The notes below the pieces were generated by a model. That model ran no database searches. It saw only the letters and a program-made list of their open reading frames with translations, and was not told the origin of the DNA. A stretch of 64,000 nucleotides of DNA from SB11 sp943370295 (GTDB lineage: Bacteria > Bacteroidota > Bacteroidia > UBA8524): positions 62,001-126,000 of the forward strand of contig CALRQL020000003.1 of the NCBI GenBank assembly GCA_943370295.1, given 5' to 3'. Below, piece after piece: positions 29,045-36,138 of the stretch. The first letter of the stretch is position 1; each line of letters opens with the position of its first letter. Position numbers and translations under genes: made by a program.

Positions 29045-29507
29045 TCATATCTGCTACGGCTATGGCTTCAAAGAGTTTGATGTAGTAGGGATTTTGATTT
29101 CTTTTTTCTTTGGTAAACTCCCTAAGTAGCTGCGGATATTTCTCTACTAAGTAATCCATGATAATGTCTTTGCTGATGCTTTTTTCTGCTCCTACGTGGC
29201 ACAGGAGTTCATGGGTAGTATATCGGTGTAGTTTGATATGATGTTGCCTACAGTGTGCTTTAATGGCTTTTTGAAGAGAGTTCAATTGTGGGGAACACCG
29301 TGAGGTGTGTATTATTTTGATTGCAATAGTTGTGATGCGGTAGGTTGCTACAATCTTTGAAAGGTATGCTGTGATACGTTGCTGTTTTGTTTCTGACCAC
29401 TTTCCGTTGAAGGTTTTTATCTTTCCTTTAACGATATGGTTTTTGTGGTCGATGATAACAACGCCGAGTGTCCGTGTTCCGGGACTAATCCCGAGAACGC
29501 CAGCCAT
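29037..29507 (-). CDS. RuvC-like protein with altered catalytic residues
   Basis: 156 residues with the RuvC/RNase H fold pattern. The first strand reads VLGISPGTRTLGVVII, where RuvC has GIDPG: the catalytic Asp is Ser. The second motif is TIAIKIIHTSRCS where RuvC has AIE: Glu is Lys. The C-terminal motif is FEAIAVAD where RuvC has DAADALAIA. So at least two of four metal ligands are missing. The conservation of fold with these substitutions suggests a DNA-junction-binding protein rather than an active resolvase. It overlaps both neighbours (29485-29507 and 29037-29044), hence part of one operon with a Dam methylase and a transfer ATPase. Confidence 0.7.
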   Translation of the reverse strand: MAGVLGISPGTRTLGVVIIDHKNHIVKGKIKTFNGKWSETKQQRITAYLSKIVATYRITTIAIKIIHTSRCSPQLNSLQKAIKAHCRQHHIKLHRYTTHELLCHVGAEKSISKDIIMDYLVEKYPQLLREFTKEKRNQNPYYIKLFEAIAVADMSV

Positions 29508-29700
29508 TTTGTTGGACTAAAAAGGTGAATAATGCGCCACGGGTGCGTTTAATCTTTTCTTCGGGTATGGATAATACTTTCAAAAGGATTTTTCGCAAAA
29601 ATGCTTCTGAGTATTTTTGAGTAAAGGTGATGTAGAGTGGTAATGCTTCGTGGTCATTGAGGGAGGATGCTATTTCATTGGCGAGGTTGTTATGTGACAT
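29485..29700 (-). CDS. Small hypothetical protein in transfer operon
   Basis: 71 residues (MSHNNLANEIASSLNDHEAL...), basic in its second half (RKILLKVLSIPEEKIKRTRG). It is three bases downstream of the Dam gene and overlaps the RuvC-like gene by 23 bases. No family recognised; the tight packing argues that it is translated. Confidence 0.55.
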   Translation of the reverse strand: MSHNNLANEIASSLNDHEALPLYITFTQKYSEAFLRKILLKVLSIPEEKIKRTRGALFTFLVQQNGWRSRD

Positions 29701-29703
29701 AGT

Positions 29704-30132
29704 TTAATTAACATTTTTGATATTATTTTTAATAACGACCATTGAAGGAAATGGAGCAGGATGTTTGGCATTCCCGAAGGTCAAGCGCCCTTTCAGGAAT
29801 CGGATAGTACAGGAACCGTAAATGTGCGTATGAAACCAGCGGGTATCGGTACGGGCAGGGAGAAGCATTACTACTACCTCTGAAGATTCAGTGACGGCTT
29901 TCTCTATCCATTTGCCGATTGCCTTACCATATGGAGGGTTCATAAATACCCGCTCTCCGATCCAGTCCTGGATAAGGCCGTTTTTTTCCTTTGTGTAGTA
30001 CTTTTCGCACTTTGCGTTTTGGGGTGTTGCACACGGATCAAGTGTGAAATGAAATTCCTGGTTGAGATCATTAAAGAGATTGTCTGGCGTACTCCACTCA
30101 TTCGTTTTATGACTAAAGTGAATGTTATTCAC
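29704..30132 (-). CDS. Phage-type DNA N6-adenine methyltransferase
   Basis: 142 residues with a GTG start (MNNIHFSHKTNEWSTPDNLF). DNA_N6adenine_MT (Dam, phage-type) family: EWSTPDNLFNDLNQEFHFTL with DPCAT, the catalytic NPPYG in VFMNPPYGKAIGKWIEKAV, and LLPARTDTRWFH. The single-domain length is normal. It methylates adenine in DNA, which on mobile elements usually protects incoming or replicating element DNA from host restriction. First gene of the operon that continues with the 71-residue, RuvC-like and ATPase genes. 104 bases upstream lies a separate XRE repressor gene that may control it. Confidence 0.88.
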   Translation of the reverse strand: MNNIHFSHKTNEWSTPDNLFNDLNQEFHFTLDPCATPQNAKCEKYYTKEKNGLIQDWIGERVFMNPPYGKAIGKWIEKAVTESSEVVVMLLPARTDTRWFHTHIYGSCTIRFLKGRLTFGNAKHPAPFPSMVVIKNNIKNVN

Positions 30133-30236
30133 TGGGGTGTTGTTCCCGCTCGATTCGTTATTTATTTAAATATAAATAAATCGGTATCGAACGGGAGAGT
30201 TATTGATTTGGTTTTTAATAAAATTTCACTTTTATT

Positions 30237-30524
30237 TCAATTCCTGTCAGGACTACGGGGCACGAGTAACTGCGTCTCCAATATCGCTATTTCTTCCCTA
30301 TGCCGTTTGTGTTTTTCGGGAAATAGCTCATTTGGAATGGTACGGTATATAATGCCCAGTTTGATAGCATTGTCGAGTGACGGCTGAGCAGTGCCATTTT
30401 CCCAGCTTGCCAACCGTGTCCTGTCGGTGTGGCCTAACAGCCCGGCTACATGGGACTGGGTGTACCCGAATTTCCTGCGAAATTCTCTGAGTGTATTTGG
30501 AAACTTTCGACCATAGTATTCCAT
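30237..30524 (-). CDS. XRE-family HTH regulator (copy 1)
   Basis: 95 residues. The helix-turn-helix is clear: LREFRRKFGYTQSHVAGLLG, then RTRLASWENGTAQPSLDNAI. The C-terminal tail is short and charged. It resembles the regulator at 35034-35315 in length and in the HTH plus the following KLGI(I/L)Y segment, so the two are paralogues sitting at the two sides of the Gabija segment. It is transcribed toward the Dam/RuvC-like/ATPase operon. Confidence 0.85.
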   Translation of the reverse strand: MEYYGRKFPNTLREFRRKFGYTQSHVAGLLGHTDRTRLASWENGTAQPSLDNAIKLGIIYRTIPNELFPEKHKRHREEIAILETQLLVPRSPDRN

Positions 30525-30927
30525 ATTTTTAGGATAGAATGATTGGCATGGTTACATAAGGGGGGAAAAGGTATCGGAAATGATACAATCGGTTTTGCTT
30601 TTATACAGCAAACAAAAAACACGACAATCGCTTGTTGTGCCTTGTTATTCGAGCAGAAAATTCTGAGTAAGATGATATACGGTTAACAGTATATTGCTAT
30701 TATATAGGTATCAACTAAAGAAAAAATAAACTCGTGTTTACAAAGAAGCATACAATATGAACAGCCTAGTAATTTTATGACTCTTTTGCTATAGTAACAG
30801 TGCATCGAGTTAATTAGCCCTTAAATACTCTTGAGTTTGGGTACAGCTTGCTTGATAACTATGTCTATTTTTCAAGATTGGAAAACAAGTAATCTGGGGG
30901 GCACAAATTGGCCATAAATAGCCAAAA
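30525..30927. other. 403-base gap holding the left direct repeat
   Basis: No gene is supported here. It holds the upstream region of the XRE gene on the left and, at 30878-30899, the left copy of the direct repeat that also occurs at 36209-36230. The rest is AT-rich with no hairpin that I can support. Confidence 0.6.
30878..30899 (+). repeat. Left direct repeat (putative att site)
   Basis: TTGGAAAACAAGTAATCTGG plus GG. It differs at one base (C/T) from 36209-36230; similarity continues ~10 bases further with an indel (GGCACAAATTG versus CACCAAATTG). Both copies are in the same orientation, 5,331 bases apart, and bracket the Gabija segment. Confidence 0.7.
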
Positions 30928-32919
30928 TCAATTAACTAAATCATCACAAATTGACCAACCAGCTTGCTTGAGCCCCTCTTCATGTCCGTCAATTCGATTT
31001 TTATGAATTGCTACGCATAAGAAGTGTGTTGGTCTTGACATACCAACATATGCCATTTTTAATGATTCTACATGCCTTTTCTTTTTCAAAAGATTTCGAT
31101 TGAAGTTCCCTTTCATAAAATCCATTAATCTTTCTGATTCATGCCCATCATAATAATAGGTTTCAAGATAAAGAGTGGAAGTATGAGTTTCTCCTTTAAC
31201 ACTGTGAATTGTGCCTACATCAATTTCTATAGTATTTTCATTTGAATCCTTAAATTTGAAGGTATTTACGGGTTGTAAATGTCCCCCATTATTCTCTATA
31301 GTGGCTGGGTTACTTGACTCAAGAAACTTCGTCAGCTCAGATAAGCCACCTTTAGGGTTAAACATCGTAAGGAATTTCTTCTCGATGTAATCTTTAATGT
31401 AATCTGTAACGTCATTACCGTTAACTACCTTTAAAAGCCAATCGCTTATGCAACACAATAAATCTTGGTATTCATTGGCAAACTCATTTTTCAATAATGT
31501 TAAAAGTGTTGACTTTGAAAAACCACGTCCAGAAATGTCTTTATTCTGTGAAATTTCCAGAACCCTCAATAGAATGCTGATGATTCTTTGCTTAAAAAGC
31601 GTAGAAGTAATATCTGCAAAAACAAGATATTCGTTGAGATTATTGAAATATTGTCTTTTACTACTCGTCTCCTTTAAATATTTATCCCAATATGTCGAAA
31701 GTGAAAGCTCACCTTTTTCGTTATGCTTAACCCATCCAATTGCTTTATGAACATTTTTTTTGCCTTTTTTAACTTCAATACCATGTAAGTTATGTAAAAT
31801 AATTAATTCGGCATATTTTGGTAATACTTTTTTGGGATCATCGAAAACTATAATGGTTGGAATCGGACAAAAACTATTATTATCGTTGCCTCTAAGCGTA
31901 TTATTGGGTTGAACACAAATATTTTTGATTACGGCTGAAATTTGTTCATGAAATCTTTGACTTTGGTTAATTGGTAACCCAGACGGGTGCCACAAATTTT
32001 CTGATTTCACATTTCTATAGATTGCTTGATTCATGTCACCAATTTTTTGAATGACAACCCCAGAATCCTTAAATAATTTATCAACAATAACACTTTGGTG
32101 GGCGTCAGTGTCCTGCATTTCATCGATAAAAACATGCGAGAATCTATTTTGAAAAGCAGTTTTCAAAATACTTTCATAATCAGATAAATATTTTAGGCCA
32201 ATCAAATATGCCTCGTCAAAACCGAGAACACCTCCCTTAATCACTTTGTTTTTCAGTTGAATTATTAGGTCACATTTATCCCTAGCAGCTTTTATTTTAG
32301 AATCTAGAGTTAAAAGGACTGTGCCCGAATCCAAATCTCTGATAACTTTTTTGTTTTCATAGTCGACTCTGAGTTCACAGAAAAGGTTTTGGGCATTTAT
32401 ATCTTTTTGTACAGTGGTAAGTCTTTTGATTCCCCTGTTAGCAACGCCATAAAGCCATTCTTTAAGTTTAGGTTCTACTCTCCAAGGCATTTGCTTGTAT
32501 ATTGAAATTAACCTATCTTTATTTATCTGCGCGTCAATCCAATCGGGCCTACGTTTTAAATAATGGATACTAGCTGGAATTGCAAGAAAAGTATCAACAA
32601 ATGATTGAAATGTCCCAAAAAAATTGGGATATTGGGTCAATACGCCAACCTTATTTGCAAGCCTATCTTTAATCTCATTAATAGCAACATTTGTATGTGT
32701 TAAGACACAAATCCCTTTTCCATTTTCAAAAGGTTGCCGTTGCGATAGAATTAGTAGCTTTGCGAGAAGAACAGTTGTTTTTCCGCTACCCGGACATGCC
32801 TGAACGTCAATTGATGATAAGTTTCTTATGATATCTCTTCTGGTTTCATCAAAACATTGGCCTTCCGGCAAGAGTAGTTTTTCAGCATTTTCAATTTCCC
32901 AATCTTGAATTGATTCCAT
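30928..32919 (-). CDS. gajB: Gabija GajB, UvrD-like SF1 helicase
   Basis: 663 residues, longer than the ~500 typical of GajB. SF1 helicase motifs in order: Walker A VQACPGSGKTTVLLAKLLIL (~40-59), motif Ia GICVLTHTNVAINE, motif II FIDEMQDTDAHQSV (DExxD variant), motif III IQKIGDMNQAIYR, motif V IDVGTIHSVKGETH, motif VI KMAYVGMSRPTHF. Partner of the OLD nuclease two bases upstream. In Gabija, GajA/GajB form a large complex that degrades phage DNA when cellular nucleotide pools fall; GajB supplies the ATPase. Its stop is ~30 bases from the left direct repeat. Confidence 0.87.
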   Translation of the reverse strand: MESIQDWEIENAEKLLLPEGQCFDETRRDIIRNLSSIDVQACPGSGKTTVLLAKLLILSQRQPFENGKGICVLTHTNVAINEIKDRLANKVGVLTQYPNFFGTFQSFVDTFLAIPASIHYLKRRPDWIDAQINKDRLISIYKQMPWRVEPKLKEWLYGVANRGIKRLTTVQKDINAQNLFCELRVDYENKKVIRDLDSGTVLLTLDSKIKAARDKCDLIIQLKNKVIKGGVLGFDEAYLIGLKYLSDYESILKTAFQNRFSHVFIDEMQDTDAHQSVIVDKLFKDSGVVIQKIGDMNQAIYRNVKSENLWHPSGLPINQSQRFHEQISAVIKNICVQPNNTLRGNDNNSFCPIPTIIVFDDPKKVLPKYAELIILHNLHGIEVKKGKKNVHKAIGWVKHNEKGELSLSTYWDKYLKETSSKRQYFNNLNEYLVFADITSTLFKQRIISILLRVLEISQNKDISGRGFSKSTLLTLLKNEFANEYQDLLCCISDWLLKVVNGNDVTDYIKDYIEKKFLTMFNPKGGLSELTKFLESSNPATIENNGGHLQPVNTFKFKDSNENTIEIDVGTIHSVKGETHTSTLYLETYYYDGHESERLMDFMKGNFNRNLLKKKRHVESLKMAYVGMSRPTHFLCVAIHKNRIDGHEEGLKQAGWSICDDLVN

Positions 32920-32921
32920 GT

Positions 32922-34850
32922 TTATATTCTGCTAACTGAATATTTAATAGCCTCAACTAAATATTTTAAAGATTCATCCGTTTCAAGGATTTCTTTCAGC
33001 TCTGTCTTTTGTGCTTTTGCTTTTTCTAATAAGATATCTGCAAAACATTGTGCTGTTATTGATTTTAACTGTCCCTTCTTCAGCATTATGTTATTGTAGA
33101 TTTGGAAAGCAATCAACTGATTCTTTCTAGGTTCAGAGACCCATTTACTTTCCCAACGCTTTATATCAGACTCAGCCTGAGTTTCTGCTTTCATTATTTT
33201 TTTATTTGTAAGACCAATTTTTTCACTATTTTTTATAAAATCAGCAAGCAAAATTGATTTATAGAATTCATTTTTTAGTCCACTAAGTGCTAGCTCATAT
33301 TCCAAAGTCCAATTTTTTGCAACAAATGTTCTAACATTTTGACCATTATAAACATTTTCAATTTTCTTTATTTCATCTACTAAAGTTTTTCCAACACCTT
33401 CTATTCTTTCATCTTTGTATTTCTCTTTGCCTTCAATAGGTATAACATCTGCGTCTGTAACTACCGCCACATTTACATTAAGCTGCCCTTTTCCCAGATC
33501 CTCGCGTTTAAAAATATTGCAGTATCTGGTAAATGCCTTACTGCCAACATTAATAACAGATACACCATGCTTTACTAAGGGCAAATCTAATATTTCTGCA
33601 ATTGCCGGAATTAATAATGCTTCCGCATAACCTTCAACAATAATTATTCCTCTTGAAAAAAATAAATTAGCTTTTGTTACATCTAAGAATCTTTCTAAAA
33701 AAAGATAGTCGCCTTTTCTCAATTTTGTGTAAGACGGCCCCATTGGAAAAGCTTTACTTCCATTGCAAATAATTAAATTCTCAAGTTTTACTTCAGAAGC
33801 AAGATTTGGGCTATGACTTGATAAGATTAGCTGAAAAGGAGCCGACGTTTCCTCGGTAAGTTTTTGAAGGAATTTAATTAGCCGAAGTTGTGCTTGGGGA
33901 TGTAAGTGCGCTTCAAGTTCCTCAATTAATGCCAATTTTAAGCCTGTGTATTCTTCTCTTTCCAATAAAAGTAATTCAGCAGCAATAAAAAGCATGTTGT
34001 GAGACCCCAGCCCTGCCTTACTTTGCGATAGTTTTAAACTTAATTTCTCTAATACACCTTTTAAGTTTGCTTCAGAGATACTAAAATCAGCTTGCTTATC
34101 CTCTCCAAAAAAGTCCTTCAAGTAAGAATTTATTTGATCAACAATTAACTTACCTGAAAGGTCAGTATGGTCCGTTACCCCGTCTCCCTCTTTCCCCTTA
34201 AAAAAACTCGTAATATTGGCATTCGCGGTTTCTGCTATTCCAACTAATGGATGTGTTTTTTTCTCTTTAAATGATTTATGATTATCTAAAATTTGAGAGA
34301 GCTTTGAATACCGAGATGGTGTAAGTTCTGTTTCTGCATCCCGCAACGGCTTTAGATAAGTGAGGCGTAAATAATCGCGCGCTTCACCTGACAAGTTTGT
34401 TCCGTCATCGGGTCCGGCTTTGGTGTCCACATATATTGAACTTCCACGCCGTCTTGCAATTAACGAAACTTTTAAGAAAAATTTTCCGTCCTCTTTTTGA
34501 TTTTTTTCAATGCCCAGCCACTCAATAAAATGACTAGCCTCTTCTGGGCTGAAATTTCTGAAAACACATTCAATTTTGAAGCTGCTAGCTCTGTTTCCTT
34601 CAGGATCTCCTTCTTTTAAATGAAAATCTTCCAGAATAATTCTATAATAATCATGGCTTTGGGTTTGAAGTATTAATTTTATTGCATCAATAATTGTTGA
34701 CTTACCAGAATCATTTTCACCAACCAATAAATTTAATTTAGGATTAAATCTCAAAGACAGCCCCGATAAACAGGTAAGTGAAGCAGCTCCGGGTTTAAGA
34801 GTTTCACTATATTTTCTAAAATTCCATATTTTAAGTTCTGATAGATACAT
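32922..34850 (-). CDS. gajA: Gabija GajA, OLD-family ATPase/TOPRIM endonuclease
   Basis: 642 residues (family usually ~580). ABC-type ATPase half: Walker A NLLVGENDSGKSTIIDAIKL (40-59), signature-like AGLGSHNML, Walker B LALIEELEAHLHPQAQL, H-loop LSSHSPNLAS. TOPRIM half: Glu in IIIVEGYAEALLIPAI and the DxD in VAVVTDADVIP. All catalytic residues are in place, so it should be an active site-specific DNA nickase held off by nucleotides. It starts divergently from an XRE gene, with a 12-bp palindrome in between that may control expression. The pair GajA-GajB defines Gabija. Confidence 0.88.
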   Translation of the reverse strand: MYLSELKIWNFRKYSETLKPGAASLTCLSGLSLRFNPKLNLLVGENDSGKSTIIDAIKLILQTQSHDYYRIILEDFHLKEGDPEGNRASSFKIECVFRNFSPEEASHFIEWLGIEKNQKEDGKFFLKVSLIARRRGSSIYVDTKAGPDDGTNLSGEARDYLRLTYLKPLRDAETELTPSRYSKLSQILDNHKSFKEKKTHPLVGIAETANANITSFFKGKEGDGVTDHTDLSGKLIVDQINSYLKDFFGEDKQADFSISEANLKGVLEKLSLKLSQSKAGLGSHNMLFIAAELLLLEREEYTGLKLALIEELEAHLHPQAQLRLIKFLQKLTEETSAPFQLILSSHSPNLASEVKLENLIICNGSKAFPMGPSYTKLRKGDYLFLERFLDVTKANLFFSRGIIIVEGYAEALLIPAIAEILDLPLVKHGVSVINVGSKAFTRYCNIFKREDLGKGQLNVNVAVVTDADVIPIEGKEKYKDERIEGVGKTLVDEIKKIENVYNGQNVRTFVAKNWTLEYELALSGLKNEFYKSILLADFIKNSEKIGLTNKKIMKAETQAESDIKRWESKWVSEPRKNQLIAFQIYNNIMLKKGQLKSITAQCFADILLEKAKAQKTELKEILETDESLKYLVEAIKYSVSRI

Positions 34851-34866
34851 GTAGTTATTATAATTG

Positions 34867-34878
34867 AGTTGATCAACT
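34867..34878. promoter_or_regulatory. Palindromic operator candidate before gajA
   Basis: AGTTGATCAACT is a perfect 12-bp palindrome 17 bases upstream of the gajA ATG, in the divergent promoter region shared with the XRE gene at 35034. It suits a dimeric XRE repressor. The remaining ~150 bases between the two genes are AT-rich with no other clear site. Confidence 0.45.
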
Positions 34879-35033
34879 GATAGTCAATTGTAACTAATAA
34901 AAAATTGTAAGACAAATAATATTAGCAACTTAGAATAAATTTTTAATAAAATCACCATTTATTAAAAGAAGTTACCTCCTTCGCTAACTTTTCCCTCCTT
35001 TTTCTTCTCAAGCACCTTTCATATCATAAAAGT

Positions 35034-35315
35034 ATGGAGAATAATCTACGGAAATGCCGTATCAGAGCCGGATACAGCCAAGTGAAGGTTGCTCGATTGT
35101 TGGGGATTAAGAATTCAAATGAAATATCACGCTGGGAGAAAGGTGTGTTCTTTCCAAATATCAAGAATCTGGTAAAACTGGGGATTCTGTACAATACCCC
35201 TCTTGATGACCTATATCCTCATCTCAGAGGTGTCTGTACAGCTGAACTTTCAGCCTGTTATGGTAACAGTGGTCGAACATTAGCCGCTATAAGCCAAAAC
35301 ACCGATGAAAGATGA
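35034..35315 (+). CDS. XRE-family HTH regulator (copy 2)
   Basis: 93 residues. HTH: LRKCRIRAGYSQVKVARLLG followed by EISRWEKGVFFPNIKNLVKL. Paralogue of the XRE protein at 30237-30524. It is divergent from gajA and so a likely regulator of Gabija. Its stop overlaps the ATG (35305) of a small frameshifted reading frame by 11 bases. Confidence 0.85.
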   Translation: MENNLRKCRIRAGYSQVKVARLLGIKNSNEISRWEKGVFFPNIKNLVKLGILYNTPLDDLYPHLRGVCTAELSACYGNSGRTLAAISQNTDER

Positions 35316-35474
35316 AGAACATAAGGACAGGGCATTTAGTAAAAAGAGATTGATGCCTTCATAGACTTTGCCAGGATTCTCAAGCGCATCCATGTCCGCC
35401 TGATAATGGAGGGATATACCATTGAGGGTAGCAAGATTACGCCGCCGGAGGGTAAAAAGGGCAATCCACAGTAG
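35305..35474 (+). pseudogene. Frameshifted paralogue of the small gene at 37868-38119
   Basis: An ATG at 35305 reads MKDEEHKDRAFSKKR and then runs into a stop. From the AAAAAG run at 35341-35346 the -1 frame continues IDAFIDFARILKRIHVRLIM and EGYTIEGSKITPP to a stop at 35474. The gene at 37868-38119 has the same elements in one frame (RTFSSKEKHAIIELAKIFKR, IHVRLIAEGYIIENGNIIPP). Either the gene is broken or it uses -1 slippage at the A-run; the run TAAAAAG is not the ideal AAAAAAG heptamer, so breakage is more likely. Confidence 0.6.
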
Positions 35475-35520
35475 GAGTTGGCAAACAGGTAGATTTAAGA
35501 TATACTAGCTATATCACCAC

Positions 35521-35562
35521 GAAAAGGCTCCCACTTGGTTCCGTCCATTTGGGGCCCTTTTC
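35521..35562. terminator. Bidirectional terminator
   Basis: Arms GAAAAGGCTCCCA (35521-35533) and TGGGGCCCTTTTC (35550-35562) pair with one mismatch and one wobble. It sits between the plus-strand frame ending 35474 and the minus NYN gene ending 35561, and overlaps the latter's stop. Confidence 0.6.
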
Positions 35563-36061
35563 ATTTCTGCTCCAGCTTATTCCTCAGGGGATTCATAAAT
35601 AACAGGTATTTCTTGCTAGACTCATTGACCTTCTTTAAAAGAGCTGAGTAGCGATGCTGATTTGGCACTACCACCGCTTCGAGTTTCCCTTCTTTTGCTA
35701 GGTGTTTAATTAAGCAATAAAAGTCTCCATCACCGCTCACAATTACCGCTTTGTTATAATTGGTATATTCAATCATTGATTGGAGCACCAACTCAGCATC
35801 ACAGTTCCCTTTTGTGGTTCCATCTTTGTATGTGAGGGTTGGCTTAAAGATGAGGATAAACCCAGCTTCTTGGAGTTCCTTGTAGAGATCTTGATTAGTT
35901 TCAAGATAGCCGATGAAGAGATATGCTTTGGTTATATTAAATTTTTCAGTAAGATATATTCTGAATTTAGCAAAATCAAGTTTCCATCCCAGTTGTTTCT
36001 TGAGTGCAAGATATAGGTTCTGACAGTCTATGAATGCATAATTGTTTGGCGTTTCATCCAT
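35561..36061 (-). CDS. NYN-domain (PIN-like) putative RNase
   Basis: 166 residues, single NYN domain. Acidic residues of the PIN-like site are all visible: Asp in YAFIDCQNLYLALKK, Asp in KGNCDAELVLQSMIE and the pair in VIVSGDGDFYCLIKH. NYN proteins are Mg-dependent ribonucleases or RNA-binding proteins, and in mobile elements often act in conflict or plasmid maintenance. It lies inside the direct-repeat-bounded segment with Gabija, downstream of the second recombinase gene on the same strand, 77 bases away. Whether it belongs to Gabija function is unknown. Confidence 0.83.
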   Translation of the reverse strand: MDETPNNYAFIDCQNLYLALKKQLGWKLDFAKFRIYLTEKFNITKAYLFIGYLETNQDLYKELQEAGFILIFKPTLTYKDGTTKGNCDAELVLQSMIEYTNYNKAVIVSGDGDFYCLIKHLAKEGKLEAVVVPNQHRYSALLKKVNESSKKYLLFMNPLRNKLEQK

Positions 36062-36138
36062 TGAAAGGATTATAGCATATCGATTGCCTCTGGTTAAATT
36101 TAGTGATATTTGCTATAGTGTTTCTGTTGATTTGTGTT

